Positions 10,387 through 22,437 of a stretch of DNA of 64,000 nt are shown here, one piece after another. The position numbers were made by a program, and so were the translations under genes. Position 1 is the first letter of the stretch; each line of letters starts with the position of its first letter. The notes under the pieces were generated by a model. That model was given only the letters and a program-made list of their open reading frames with translations, did not search any database and was not told the DNA's origin. Source of the stretch: Puccinia triticina (taxonomy: Eukaryota; Basidiomycota; Pucciniomycetes; Pucciniales; Pucciniaceae); NCBI RefSeq assembly GCF_026914185.1, contig NC_070559.1:3818001-3882000 (forward strand), written 5' to 3'.

Positions 10387-13300
10387 TCATGCAAGGTCAC
10401 TCACCGCGGTACCCAATCCAACTGCACTGATTGTCTTTGCGGCAATACCGAATGTTCCCCCTATGTTGCGCGTCATAGCTGCATGCCCAATCACCCAATT
10501 TGCCTCGACTACCACAGACGCATCATGATCGTCCCTGACCAGACAACAGTTGAGATCGGGATAGTCACCGTATGGATCTTTGAGTCTTTGGAGTTCCTTG
10601 AATGGGTTCACAATGAACCACCTCTGCTGAGGTGTTTGGTCAGATTCAAAGATGTGCTCTATCTGACCAAATCTTTGGTCCTTGCCCAAGTGAAACTCCA
10701 CCATGCTGTTACCTTCATGATGCTCAACTGCCGTGAAGGTCTTGCGGTTGATCTGAAAGCTTTGGAGCACTTCCACCGTGGGATCGAGGTTTTGCATAGC
10801 TGGAGTCAACTCAAGTTTGGCTCGTGTGCCTTCTTTTCCGCAGACCGCACGTTTCCACTTTTGCAACGTAGGCTGATCCAGGGTTAATTTGACCGGTGTT
10901 TCTGTATCCTCCTCCACACCTTCGGAGGAGTGTAACCCCTGTGTGTTGCGGCGAAGCAAACACAAATTTGAGTTGATATGCCACTTGTGCAACAACGTCC
11001 TGGGAATATTGTCTGCAAAACATCAACAGTACATCAGGACCTGTTCCGCGTAGTAACATCGACAGAAATTTACACGAACCAAGGTGATGATTTGTGGTTA
11101 ACCTCTGTAACATCCCGTTCACCCGCTCCTGCGCCCACGCCGCGGTTGATCGGGGAGGGCCAAACCTCCTGATAACATCGGAGAAGTGCTGGGTAAGATG
11201 CAGATTTGGTTTGCTGGTTTTACCAGGCCATCCTTTCTGCAGACAGTTTCGGTAACTCAATATCAAGCTATCAAGCTCTCTGAGATCTCGGACGTGAATG
11301 CTCGGAAGAGTCAGGAAATGGGCAATTTTACCCAGTGTGGAGGTTGATTCTAGCAGGGCCAAGATTCGTTGTTCGCTTTCCGGCGTAGCAGCTTCCCCGA
11401 GAGACTTTACCCAGAGCGGAATGAGAGCAACAGGATAGTAGACCTTATATAGGATCAACCACTCGGCTGCCTTCAGTGATCCGTGAGTCGCAGAGCCCAA
11501 ATTGTGAGGCACTCAATCAATCCACGACGGCAGAACAGTATGTAGGATGGTCCTTTGGACAACATCTAGTTCCTCTGGCAGAAGCTTGGGGTGATCCTTA
11601 TCTTCAGCCGCTGCGACTGAGGCGAGAGTCCCCCTTTGCATACCTGTGACAGTGTAGTCACTGCCGGTCTCTTCATCACTGTTGCTCGGATCCTCATCTG
11701 GATTCAATTCGTAAAGTGCCTTCTTCCTTAGGCGCAGCGAATAGGAATGTGTTGATGCCGAATCAGAGCTTTCCCCGGGCCGGGCTCCGGAGGTGCCAGA
11801 GGAATCCAAGTGACTAGGAGGGGGGGCACTCGGACCAGCCTCATGAGGTGCACTTGAACGGCTCTTTTTGGTAGGTCTTTCGGCTCTTGGACTTGCGGTT
11901 CCCGAATGATCTAGCTTCCTCTTCCCTTTTGACTTTCTCAACACACCAAACCGCTCGTTGAAAGGAGGCTCAGTGTAAGATTTACTGTTCTGCCATGCAT
12001 CGTCTAGCTCTTGCATGGACTTGAGTTGTGCCCCCGCTGCGGGCAGAGACAGGAACTGCATGCTGTGGTCTTTCAGATCACCCAGGACCAAAGCATGCAT
12101 CAGTTCCACCGAGCAGTGTTGAATGGGTCGCCAGTAGGGCAACTCGTTCAGGACACTCCACCGCGCGCCCTTCTCTTTGGAGAACCGCTTCCTTTCCGTG
12201 AAATTTTCCAATTTCTGCCACTCGGAGGCGTTTTGGAGGTGAACATCATCCGTCCGACGAAGAAACTTGTCGGGATCCTTCTCATCTATTGCTGATTTTG
12301 GTAGCAGACAGAAAGAGCAAAACAAGGTCACCGCGTGACTTCCAAATCCGGCAGTCTTACGAAGCGCCGGTAGATCTGCAATGAGCGGGAAAACCGCAAC
12401 ACGGATGGTCCTCCCAACAACAGGAAGACTGGCAGACTGCAATGCAACCCCCTTCCAGAATTCCTTCAGCTCATCAACAAGAGGTTGCAAAACGTGGTTG
12501 AGTTGCTCCTGTCTAGGTTCCTTGGGGCCTGGGATAATTCCGAAGAGGAAAATGTTTTCCGGTTTGTATCAATGAGTTGCGGGTAGATTCAGGCAGACTA
12601 AAGTGATTGCCCCAACGGTTGTGTGTTTTCCCAGATTCGAGCTTCCTTCCGGGCCAAACCAATCGAGATATAAACTGAAGACAAGGTTCCCAGAAGTTTG
12701 TGTAAATTGTCCAGTGCCGTCATCTGAGTTGGGAAATTCGCGCCACACACAACCGTGCCAGACATCTTCCATGGGTTGATCTTCCTGCCAGTTGTTTGCC
12801 GCCAGACTGAACTCTAACAAGGCCTCAAAAGAAGGTTCCAGGAGGCGTTGCCGTAACCAAGACTTGAGAGAAACGTAGTTGAATGTTCGAACAGGCGTTT
12901 CGTGACTGCTCTGATTGATCTTGTAAAGCGGCTCGTCACAAGTTGGAGTGAGTTTTTGCGACTCAGCCCACTTGCAATAACCTTGTTTAGGTGACAGGTA
13001 ACGTTCTGTACATTGTTTACCCTTCCCATGTACGGTTGCCATTGGGTACAATTTGAAACAACGTACACAACATACTTGACTGGTCACCTCAGGGTTCAAG
13101 CCAAGCCAATGGAATACCGCCTCCTGCGTCTTTGGGATTTGTCGGACGATTGTGCTCGTGTCAATTTTTTTCCGAAGGGCCGAGCTCCATATCTTGCCAA
13201 GCAACACAACGTTTTCACGGGCAGCTTGTAAGAAATCCACCGCCCCTGCCTTGCTGAGCCTGTTGGAGAATACCGATGACGCCATTTGGATCATCACTTG

Positions 13301-13664
13301 TTTGCAAAAGGCCTCATCCAGATAGACTAGTGTTGGATTTGGGGTGCCTCCTGAAACAGAAGTCGAGGCCTGCGGAGCACCCTTCAAATGTCCCCAGGTC
13401 AGCTGCCCAATCCTCAACGTCGAAGTCTCGGCAATGCTGATTTGGATTTCTACTCACTAAATCTTGGTTCGAGGGTCCTGAGAAATCTGCTGGTTGAGCC
13501 ACGGTGCGCCTGGACAGCTCCAGGGCCACTTGCATCTGGTGCTTGTCAAAAACCCTTTTGGACACGACCCTGCCCGCGACAATGACTCCGTCTTCCTCCT
13601 CGTGTTGCATGGTCTTGCACCCGGCGGGTTCACAATGACAGACATACTTGGGTGGGTTCACCAT
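10387..13664 (-). pseudogene. Tnp2-family transposase (CACTA/Plavaka type), two nonsense codons
   Basis: Three exons (13664-13458, 13402-11080, 11012-10387) splice in frame to 1052 codons. Residues 8-50 hold a Cys/His cluster (CHCEPAGC...H) like the N-terminal zinc finger of this family. The core has YLDWFGP (Asp about 316), a hydrophobic block before the first stop, IADLPALRK (Asp about 412) followed by CSFC, the helical WLILYKVYYP region and ERVNGML (Glu about 828). These fit the Tnp2 DDE-type catalytic pattern. The C-terminal GHAAMTR/GTFGI region also fits. Two TGA codons interrupt it, at 12571-12569 (after LPATH, before YKPEN) and 11515-11513 (after SWID). Both fall where arginine is common in relatives. 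The gene is therefore probably recently inactivated. Confidence 0.8.
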
Positions 13665-14404
13665 ACTTTGAATCTATGCTGTGAGTATAGAGGTTTGGAG
13701 GGTAAGTAAAATATTTTGACTTGAAAAATATCACAAATTAAAGTCACGCCGGACTGGGATGACCACTGCTGTACTCCTAAAACCACAGTTAATACTTCGG
13801 CCAATGCATGTGTGGGCTGTGTTGTAGAAGATTGTACAACCACCACAAACTGCCTAATAGCCACTCAATATGCGCTGCTATGGCCAGCTCCACGGCCTCC
13901 GCAAATCTTCGATTCACAAAGCACCCCTGCCCTTGGTCCATCATGCCATTGACACACAGCCAAGGCAGCCTATCTGATGACTTGCTGCCTGCCCGGCTTG
14001 GCACATGATTGTGCTCCTCATGTCTCAACACAAACACAATTAAACGTGGGGAGATGAGTTGCACTCGTGTCATCGCAACCTGTCTCCAGGCCAAAACCGC
14101 CTTTAACTCCACCAACTCGTCGTTGGCCACTCAACATAGTTGAGTCGCGATGACGAGATTCAGGCCCACTCTAGCTCCCCCACTTGTCCCGGCATTGAAA
14201 AGCTGACCTTGTGGAACCCTTGCCTATCGTGTAAGTGTGCTGGACCCGTTCTGATAAGGACGTAATAGGGGTTATGGAGCCAGAGGCGTTTATATTCTCC
14301 CGCGCACTAGGGCCTTGTCCCAACATCAGAGAAAGCTCATTCTGCCAACACCAATCCATCACCCATCCACCGTGCCTCTCTACTCATCAGATCGAACTCA
14401 GGAA
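13665..14404. promoter_or_regulatory. Divergent promoter region between Tnp2 and a small plus-strand ORF
   Basis: About 740 bp separate the Tnp2 start (minus) from the 102-aa ORF start (plus). No coding frame with motif support is present. The region is presumably where both units are initiated, but no clear TATA pair can be assigned. Confidence 0.3.
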
Positions 14405-14785
14405 ATGAACAACCCTTCTGTGTTCAATCCTAGTCAGCTTCAATGGCTTCGAGAGAAGCAGAAACTTGTTGACTCAGAAATGGACCGCGTCGAAAGGGAA
14501 TCAGCCACCAACAATAACAACTGGACCAATTGGAACCTTGCTTACCGATTTCAAGGCAAGTTGTACGCAGATGCGCATGGAATGAAGATCCCCCAATGGG
14601 CAGTTCCAAATGTGACAGCAACCTGGAACGCAATCAGGATGCAAGCCGGAAGAGGTATGTGCAGCAGAAGACCCACCTCTTCTCAGTGACTGACAGAATC
14701 TTCACCCATCCACTTCCCGCCTCCAGGTCCGGTTAACTTTGAGACGGTATCTGCCCCTGAGGGAGTGACACCAGGACGCAGTTGA
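14405..14785 (+). CDS. Small two-exon ORF, 102 aa, unknown
   Basis: Exon 14405-14654 ends before GTATGT. A 72-nt intron ends in CTCCAG at 14726, and exon 14727-14785 closes with TGA, giving 103 codons in frame. The peptide is hydrophilic, with a helical, glutamate-rich N-terminal half and WNLAYRFQGKLYAD in the middle. There is no signal peptide, membrane segment or recognised domain. It is divergent from the Tnp2 gene and lies between the two groups of 38-bp palindromes, so it may belong to the same transposon. Confidence 0.5.
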
Positions 14786-15824
14786 AGTGTCAATGAACAT
14801 TTGGAACACTAGGGTGGGGGTGAAGTTCTTTTGTTTATCCAGAAGCAAAGTCCCGCTTTTCTCACCACTTCAAAATCCCCATACAGTGCACAACTGCAAG
14901 CAGTCGATAAATTTGTCAATGGGAACCGGAATTAGCGTTGGTTGAATAATGACTTCAAGCATAACATGTCACAAACTCCTCATGTCGCTGCTACATGTGC
15001 CAACATGGTGTAGTGCTTGCCAAGTTTCATGTTCACAAGTGATGGAGAGCAAGGCAAATGCATATCTGCAACAGTGTCATGACCAGGAAATTGTATTCTC
15101 TATGCTCTCGTGCAGCCGCCTGGCACCCAAGGTGTGCTACCCGGCAACAAGCGAGCTTGTTGTGGTGCCATCGGCTACTTTGTCCCGCTTGGCCGTTTGC
15201 CTAGTCAGCTGCGCAGAAGAGCTTGTTGCAGCACTCCACCTGTGTTGTACTTCTCCCCGCCACACAACCTACATACGCATGCCGCACAGCTATCTCAAAA
15301 CCCAGGCCCATGGGATTGCATTAGCTAAGCTGGCTCCCCTAAGCGCGCGAGCCAGGTCCAGGTGATGGCGTGCATTGCTGACCGTTGGCCTGATCAGAGG
15401 ACCTTTTTTCAGATCTGACGATCACTAGCTTCATAACATAACCTCTCTGCTTTGAGCTGACTGATCACAAACGCAGGAACCCAACATCTTAAGACAGGTC
15501 AGGCAGGGAAGGGTTGTCGTAACCCAGGAGTCCCAGATGCTAGAGGGAGTCCACTGGGCTGGCCGTTTGAGTAACAATTGCCCGACTTCAACAGGACTAT
15601 GCTGGGTTTCCGGCATGGCTGGGCTGGAGGGCCACTTGTTCAGCTGGGTCCGGGCTTCCAGCGGTGTCTTCTGAAAGGACTCATGGGCAATGTGGAAGAA
15701 ACAAGAGGCTGCCGGCCAAGGGACTTCCTCTGTTTCAATCTTCAGGTCCAAAAGGCCATAGTAGTTACAGCACAAAAACACGAATGAGCCAACAACAGGT
15801 TTCAGGAGCGGTTAACAAGGGCGT

Positions 15825-15862
15825 GTCCGCCGTCATGTTCGGCCGAACTGGGCGGTGGACAT
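15825..15862. repeat. 38-bp palindrome, copy 4
   Basis: Arms TGTCCGCC and GGTGGACA around ATGTTCGGCCGAACTG. Confidence 0.75.
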
Positions 15863-15960
15863 CTGCCAGGGTGCGACACCTCATCAACAACGGCATTCAC
15901 CGGTTGGTTTACATATTGGGCTGTCACAGTTGACAGTACGCCCATGGTGGCGTGCCCCTG

Positions 15961-15998
15961 TGTCCACCCTGATGTTCGTCCGGGCGTCAGGGTGGACA
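15961..15998. repeat. 38-bp palindrome, copy 5
   Basis: Perfect outer arms TGTCCACC/GGTGGACA around CTGATGTTCGTCCGGGCG. Confidence 0.75.
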
Positions 15999-16159
15999 CC
16001 GTGGTACCACTCACCAACCAAGCTCTGCATGCCGGCCGCATGAGGCCAAATCATGACAAACTCCCCCCATTGTGCATATTATGTATGCCTCACCCCTTTC
16101 AGTGCTCAAATTGACCACCATCCCTTGTTCCCAACGAGCTCGCACCTTGCCACAAAAAT

Positions 16160-17321
16160 ATGATAAATGCCACCTTCCTTGGGGCGTTCCTGCCTCCATC
16201 GAATCACCTGCCCTCAATGCCACCATCCAAGCGCAACTTCCTAGACGGCAAGCCCGCGCGTGGAGTTGCTAGATTGAATGCCACGTATTCGACCATCCTC
16301 CCAACCTCCAACTCTCCTTGCGCTCGAAGCATGTCCGCTTTCCTCCGAACTCTCCTGAATTTAGTCACTTCCCCTTCAAAAACACCCTCAGTCGATTGGA
16401 AGGCCCATCCGTCCGCCCACAGCTTCCACGTTGGGTCTAACTTGCCCAACTCCGTCCTTGTCCACGACATAAACCCAATTCCACCTGAAGCTTTACTTAC
16501 CAAAACTCAGACTGTCCACCCGACTTTTTGCAAGCTCTTCCATGAGGACCTCTCAAGATCTGAATTCCCCGTTTCTTCTTTTGTCTGGGATCTTCCTTGG
16601 GACGGCCACTGGAATCAGCTGTTTGCTCAATTCATCCTCAAGCACTGGCGCAACGCCTACCACGCAGGGGCATTCAAACAGTTCTTTATTGATCCGGCGG
16701 AGGCCACAAGCACATCCATCCAACTTGGTCTTCTGCATCGGTGGTTCATTGGTAGACAAGAAGGATTCAGGCTCGGCAAATTTTCTCCAGAAATGAAAAC
16801 GAAAAAGCGACACTCTGAACACAAGTCCAAGATGCGCATGCAGGTATGCCTCTGCACCTACTCAGGGTTATATTTCTATTAACCTCGCATCTGCTTCATT
16901 ATAGCTTCAGCAACATCGTCAAGAAAACCTTCATACACTTCCGGTTCTCCCCGCAGTCAAAAACCTTTTTGACAACATCAAAGCTACCTCTGACACCGAA
17001 ACGACACCCACCAAGACTCTGGTAAAGGTGCCCCTACCTTGGCGATCAGATCAATTTACCGATTTTGCTCAGAAGTTGGGTAGGATATACACCCAGAAGA
17101 GGATCACCACTAATGGACGGATTTTTGTACATGCGGTCACCCTCAAGGCTCAAAGACAGCCATCTGGCCCCGCCTCCTCAACCAGCGTCAGAAATGTACC
17201 GCGTCACCTCCCGGCCAACTGTTATTCCCCAACATACTGGTCCGCACTATCTGAATCGGACATGCAGCTTCTCAATCCACAGGCTCCGGTCGAATGGCCA
17301 CACTTAGAAACCATTGGGTAA
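16160..17321 (+). CDS. Unknown 366-aa protein, two exons
   Basis: Exons 16160-16843 and 16905-17321 are joined over a 61-nt intron (GTATGC...TTATAG), giving 367 codons without interruption. An alternative start is the in-frame ATG at 16217. The N-terminal third is Ser/Pro/Thr-rich. The middle is aromatic (WDLPWDGHWNQLF, LLHRWFIGRQEGF), and a lysine-rich segment crosses the splice site. The C-terminal part has PLPWRSDQF and RIYTQKRITTNGRIFV. No known domain is recognised. It converges on the SNF2 gene with 175 bp between the stops. The intact frame contrasts with the decayed transposase nearby. Confidence 0.6.
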
Positions 17322-17496
17322 ATTCTGATCACTCCAGTGAGTTGAATACATACAAATCATTCAAGGAGGTTGGTCATCAACATCTGAGCACATTCGTACT
17401 GTTCATTTCCTCCAGTTGGTACGCTCAGCCTGCCCCCGCACCGCTACTCAGTTCCACCCCTCTGACAGCGAACCAAAAACAGGAAAACAAAAAAAC

Positions 17497-19683
17497 TTAC
17501 AACACCAACTCCCCTTTCCGCCTCTGTACCTGAAATATGTTCATCTCCAAAGTTCCTTGAACATAGTAACGATAAACAAAAACCGGATTCGTCTGGCCCA
17601 AGCGGTAGAGTCGGTCAATAGCCTGAAATTCACTCGCAGGATTCCAGCTTGGTTCCTGCGACCCACATGTATATTAGCTTGGCCCATGTTCAATCCATTC
17701 AATTGTTATGTACCATCAGGTACACATTCTGTGCACATCGGAGATCAATTCCTACCCCTGCCGCTCCGAGGGATGCCAGTAAGACATTGCAACTTCCGTC
17801 TGACCAAAATCTTTCGAGGTTCTCATCACGTTGTTGGGGACTCAACTCTCCATTGAGCCAAGCCAGTTGGATTTGATGATTGCTGAGAGCGTGTTCGATG
17901 CTGTGAAAAAAGAACTATCATAGTGTGTTACATTACCACTTGTGATGACTGTCCGCTCACATTTGAAGAAATGCCACAAAGTTGGAAAATACTACTGCCT
18001 TGGGATGTCGAATTCCGCGGTCTCCGGTTAGGAATGATTGCAGACTGTTCACTAGATGGACAATCTTTCCGGAATCCTGCCATCTCCAGGTCGGTTGGAG
18101 CAGCATTGTATGTCGGGCGAAGATGGGATGATTACAGAATTGGTGAATCATTGCCAGTTGACGGAAGAATTCAGAGGGGTTCCACGGCGTCTTGGAAGTC
18201 CTCAGCCTTCCGAAACTCTGGATAAAGCTTTGATGCAGTTGCTGTGAGACTTCCTCCCATTGGGCACTGTTCTGGACCAGTATGCCGTTTTCAACCTTTT
18301 CCGGCAGCGTCAGCACCACAGCCTTCGTTCTCCTCAAACAGATTGCTTGCATCAATTTTGTCAGACTGTTAATAGCCTCAGGTTCCCCGGCCGCGATTTT
18401 TGGTATCAGGCATCGTTTCCAGATTGGTTCTTGGTCCCACGGGGCACACTTCAACATTGCTATCAAGCTTTGCAGGTCGGCCAGGCGGTTTTGGAGTGGT
18501 GTCCCCGTTAAAAGTAGTATAAACTGCGCCTGCAGTTGCTGGATGTGATGCGTCCAATGCGAACTTGGATTCCTGATCAGGCTAGAATCATTCCAGGCAA
18601 TCAGTTTCTCTCCACAGTTGGCAATGAACTTCTTACGCACTGTGCTTCATCCAGTACAATCCTGAACCAAGACAGATTCTGGGACTGAATTGTGGACTGG
18701 TCTTGATTCCCCCTCCCTCCAATCATCTCGTAAGTTGTCAGAACGACCATCGACGTCTGCAGATCCGTTCTACTTAGCTTCCTCCGGTTGGGTCCATGGA
18801 AAACACAAAAAGAAATTGTCGAATCTGAAAAGTGGATTTTGATTTCATTCTCCCAATTTGATAGGGTGGCAAGGGGGCAAACAATCAGCGTAGCGGCTGA
18901 GTGATTTTCCCAGTCGGCCCAATGAAACTCGGCGGCCAAATCGCTCGTCAACAGCACGTAAGCTAGAGTTGTCAATGTCTTGCCGAGACCCATGTCATCA
19001 GCAAGAATCGATCCTCGGGATTTGCATTCTTGCCAGTCCCCCAGGTTCACGCGACATTGATGCATGAAGTCACGGAGCCACGCATTAGCAGGGTGATTCC
19101 AGAGTGATAATGGGTCAAATGCGGAGGACTCGTTTTTTCTTATGAAATCGAGTGCATCAAGCTGATGCGGCTTCAACTGGGTTCGGCATTGTCGAAGAGC
19201 TCCTTCGGCCCATGCTCTTTGTGCTGTCGCATCATCCGCTCGCTGGTTGATGACAAGATGCGGAATGTCAAAGAACACAGCTGGGTTGTAGTTCCAGATT
19301 GGTATGAGCTGAATCTGTGCTGCTGCAAAAGCTCGTTGAACCCGGGTGATGTGTTCTTCCCGGCTGAAGACACAACCACGCATCTCGGCCTGGACACCGT
19401 TGTTGACCACGAAAGCGCGCAGCTTGATGAGGCCAATATTGGTTGGTGGTATCTCGTTGCAGTTGACGGGAGTAGAGCAAGTCGACACGGGCCCAAGTAA
19501 ATGACACAGCTGCTCGCTTGCTATCTGGCTCAAATCTCCTATGTATAGTTTTGGTGCGCAGTATACGTGAAGTCGGTGTTGACCTTGTTGAAGAAAGCTG
19601 GCTTGTGGTACATGACTATGCGAGGCCGGCAGAGATCCAGATACCGGGGTGATGAACTGGCCGAGACAGAAGGTCCTACTCAT
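17497..19683 (-). CDS. SNF2-family (RAD5/HLTF-like) ATPase, about 669 aa
   Basis: Four exons (19683-18641, 18581-17961, 17900-17714, 17655-17497) splice in frame to 670 codons. Introns are 59, 60 and 58 nt. ATPase motifs are complete: I ADDMGLGKT (about 228-236), Ia LIVCPLATLSNWENE, II DEAH (345-348, formed only after splicing at a GTGCGT donor), III LLTGTPLQN (371-379). The helicase C lobe has AVVFSNF, LLASLGAAGVGIDL and AIDRLYRLGQ (629-638). SNF2 ATPases translocate on duplex DNA and remodel chromatin or stalled forks. No RING or HIRAN domain is visible, and the length is short for RAD5/HLTF. Upstream sequence to 19920 is open without an obvious better start. It ends QRRKGELVL; a GTAAG at the stop could extend it by another exon. 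Confidence 0.8.
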
Positions 19684-21846
19684 TGCTGAGGCACGACGGG
19701 ATTGCTTATGTCGATGATTGATGAGGATCAGAGCAGGTGGAATCCAATCAGGTTTTTGGTGTGGCTTTGTGATGCCAGCGAAGATCCGACCACTTCCCCA
19801 ATATCCAGCCCTCACCCAGATACCACAAGTGTGGGCCCACAACCCTTGCATGTTACGGTTCCTTTGAAGCAAGCTTGCAGATATTGATATCCCATGATGT
19901 AAGCAAGAGCTGAGTAACATACAGTGAGATATGACTTAAATTCTACGCACACTGATACAGATGGGGGCTCTGGGACTGGCTTTGCTGTCAGGAGTATGGT
20001 CAAATTCACCTTTGTCAGGAGAGTCAATCACCCAACCTTTCCCCTCATGTAGGAGCCTAAACAACAGAGCAGTACATGGAAATGAATACCATGGTATATA
20101 TGTAATTGGTGCTGGGGCAGGGCTAAACTTGAGGAGAGGGCCGCGGAGCCTCATCATAGCGTCCGGTTGCATTTCTGACGGGAGGTACTCAACACCGGTT
20201 GATATTGAAAAACTCCTTGTTGGCTATGTTGAGCACAGTTGTTTAACCCGACTGCTACAATCTGCTACAAATTACTTGGCCTAGAACCAACCCGCGACCG
20301 CACAGAACCCGGGTGACATATCATGCTCCAGTGCTGTCTTGCCCTCAGAACAGGCGGGCAGTAGCCACAATCCATTGGATGAACACTACATCAGCCACTC
20401 AGAAAGTGGCAGATGTCCATGGTTTGGGTTTAATGAATCTTGGTATTGGGTTGGTGTTCATGGGGCAACTCGGGGGTCAGCACCCCGACCTGAGTGGGGT
20501 TTCTTGTGGATATTCATACCTCTGGCTGGTCGGCCTAGGGTATCGTGCTGCAACTGGGTTGAGATCCTCAGATATCTAAAAGATTTCAAACAACTGAAAA
20601 TAATAATTTCTCCGTTTAACCATTTGTATTTACAAGCTAATAGTTAAAGATGAGAAATATAATAGGACAGAAGCTTTTACCTGAAAGCAACACTGGAGGG
20701 TGCTTGCTAACACTGGAGGGTGCTTGCTTAGGGCTCTTCTGTCCGGTTGCTTGAGTCTGGGTCTGATGGCGTTAAACGTGAGATCGGGGTCTGTCTGGAC
20801 GTAAATACGATACTAGAGCCGATCTCTCCGTTAGCTCTTGATCTTACGCCACGCTGCGCTGTTCTGTGTCTTGTACTCACTGAGACAGAGACCAATCAGC
20901 GTAGCAGCTTGGTCTTATCCTGTCGGAACGGATGTTCTTGTTGTGAGTCTGTTTGTTGATTGCGCAACGTTCTGAGTCAGTTTTCTTCTGTCTCTTTGTT
21001 CTGTCTTAGCTGTGTTTCTTCTGCTTACCGGGCGCTTGGGCTTCCGATAGTCTTACAAGTAGGTCTTGTTTCTTTCTGGGTCCGAGTTGATCCGCAAGAG
21101 TTCTATGGCAGAAAGATAAGATCTAGTCAGCCTTATTTCTAAGTCTTCTATAATCTAGCTCTTGGAACATACAAGGTTGGTCTTTCTTGTTTATTTGGCT
21201 GGGCTTTGACCTGTGCGGTTCTTGCTGGTTGATCCGCGGCTGCGATCGTCACTACGATGTTCGTCAGCTTATGGTCTGGGGCTCTGTGCTGCAAAAGGGG
21301 CTTAATCAGCTTACCTTTCTTAGCTGCTGGGCTTGGTCTGGTTGCGAGCTTCCTTGCGGAATGCTGCGCGTCTGGGGTTAACCGCGCGAGCTTCCTTGCG
21401 GGTAGCTGCGGGTGGGGGTCTGGGTCCATAATCCTACAATATCAAGTTGAGCGGTCACAGGAATTCAAAAAATATCCAAATGATAGAGGTAGTGTAACCC
21501 CTGACAGAAGCGGTGGATAAGCTGGAGTTTCTTGGAGTTTGTTCTTTCAGGGAGTGTCTCAAAGGTAGTTCATGACCTCTCCTTATTTCTTGGTCAAAGA
21601 CGGGTCAGCAGTTGAGCTGGTGCCTGTATTTTAGAAATTCTTGGGAAGATTATACTTACAGGATACAGAATTCCAGATGGCTGCATGGGATCACCATCAT
21701 CTATTTCTTGAATTCTCCCCATGACCACTTAAGCGCATACCATAAGTATGATCCCATCATGCCCTTGATCCAAGTTACACATCAGTTCAACCTCACTTGG
21801 GTCTTACTTACAGGTCAACATCAAACCCAGTTCAGACATAAACCAT
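19684..21846. other. Gene-free stretch with possible LTR-like or low-information sequence
   Basis: No coding region with motif support. A short tandem duplication AACACTGGAGGGTGCTTGCT lies at about 20688-20727. The T-rich stretch 20730-21430 resembles an untranslated or LTR-like sequence, but no partner copy is in the window. Confidence 0.4.
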
Positions 21847-21900
21847 GACAAAATTATAGCTTGGCACTCTCCAGAGAGTGCCACCAATTCCCCCCTGGTG
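21847..21900 (+). repeat. Right terminus of a CACCAGGG-type (CACTA-like) element
   Basis: Read inward from 21900 the minus strand is CACCAGGGGGGAATTGG, then a hairpin GGCACTCTCCAGAGAGTGCC, then AAGCTATAATTTTG. It matches the terminal inverted repeat proven at 63438 (CACCAGGGAAGAAAGTG plus the same hairpin and GCCGTAATTTTG). On the right side, copia reverse-transcriptase sequence begins at once. The matching left terminus is not seen in the window. Confidence 0.6.
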
Positions 21901-22069
21901 ACAAAGACAAAATTTCCTTCATCTTCTTTCACATTGACAACTTAATTGTAGTCGGAAACGTTGAAGTATTTGAGAGTCTATTTTTGCTTCGGTTTCCAAA
22001 TTCTTCAGCACACAGTCCGGACACACTTCTTGGGATGGACGTTGTGATTTCCAAGGATTCCATCTCCTT
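21901..22069 (+). pseudogene. Copia reverse transcriptase fragment (central part)
   Basis: The frame reads FIFFHIDNLIVVG, which corresponds to the YVDDLL catalytic region of Ty1/copia polymerases (here HIDN, so a catalytic Asp is replaced). It then runs through LLGMDVVISKDSISFH, the next conserved block. It is cut on the left by the CACTA-like terminus and on the right by the Ngaro element. The polymerase continues at 27585. Confidence 0.75.
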
Positions 22070-22437
22070 CCATTCCACTGTGCTGGGCATTCCTAGTGCT
22101 GTGTGCAGTTATGAGTAGCCTGAGTAGTACTCAGGCTAATTTCTCTCTTGTGGGATTGATCCCCACTTTGGGCTGACCCAGGTGCTACCCCTGTAGCCCT
22201 CAAGTCACCCCGGTATGGGCTGAGGGGAGTTAGTTCCCTTTTCTCTCTCTTTGCTCCTTTCCCTTGCAGAGGGTTAGGGGCTCCTGGAGGATTAGTCCTC
22301 AAAGGAGAGTAGGGTTTGTCTGAAGGGGAAACTGGTTGTTCTTCCTTCAGGCCTTGTAACTCCTAGATAATGTTAGTTTTTCTGATCTTACAAGACCCCA
22401 AAAGCTGGAGCCCATCCACAACTGGGCGGGTGGGTGG
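22070..22437 (-). repeat. Ngaro repeat B3
   Basis: 368-bp copy, starting CCATTCCACTGTGCTGGG on the plus strand and containing GAGTAGTACTCAGGC. It abuts copia sequence on its left. Confidence 0.85.

Larger units (their letters stand above)
14786..16159. other. Intergenic region with two 38-bp palindromes
   Basis: No supportable gene. Short open frames lack motifs. Palindrome copies lie at 15825-15862 and 15961-15998. Confidence 0.55.

Noticed and set aside
11513..12571. Programmed readthrough or recoding of TGA in Tnp2
   Set aside because: The same TGA pattern appears in unrelated elements, and host genes here use TGA as a normal stop, so mutational decay is simpler.
21847..21900. Helitron 3' end (hairpin followed by CTGG and T)
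   Set aside because: The same sequence at 63438 pairs with an inverted copy at 60698 and a TTA duplication, which identifies it as a terminal inverted repeat instead.
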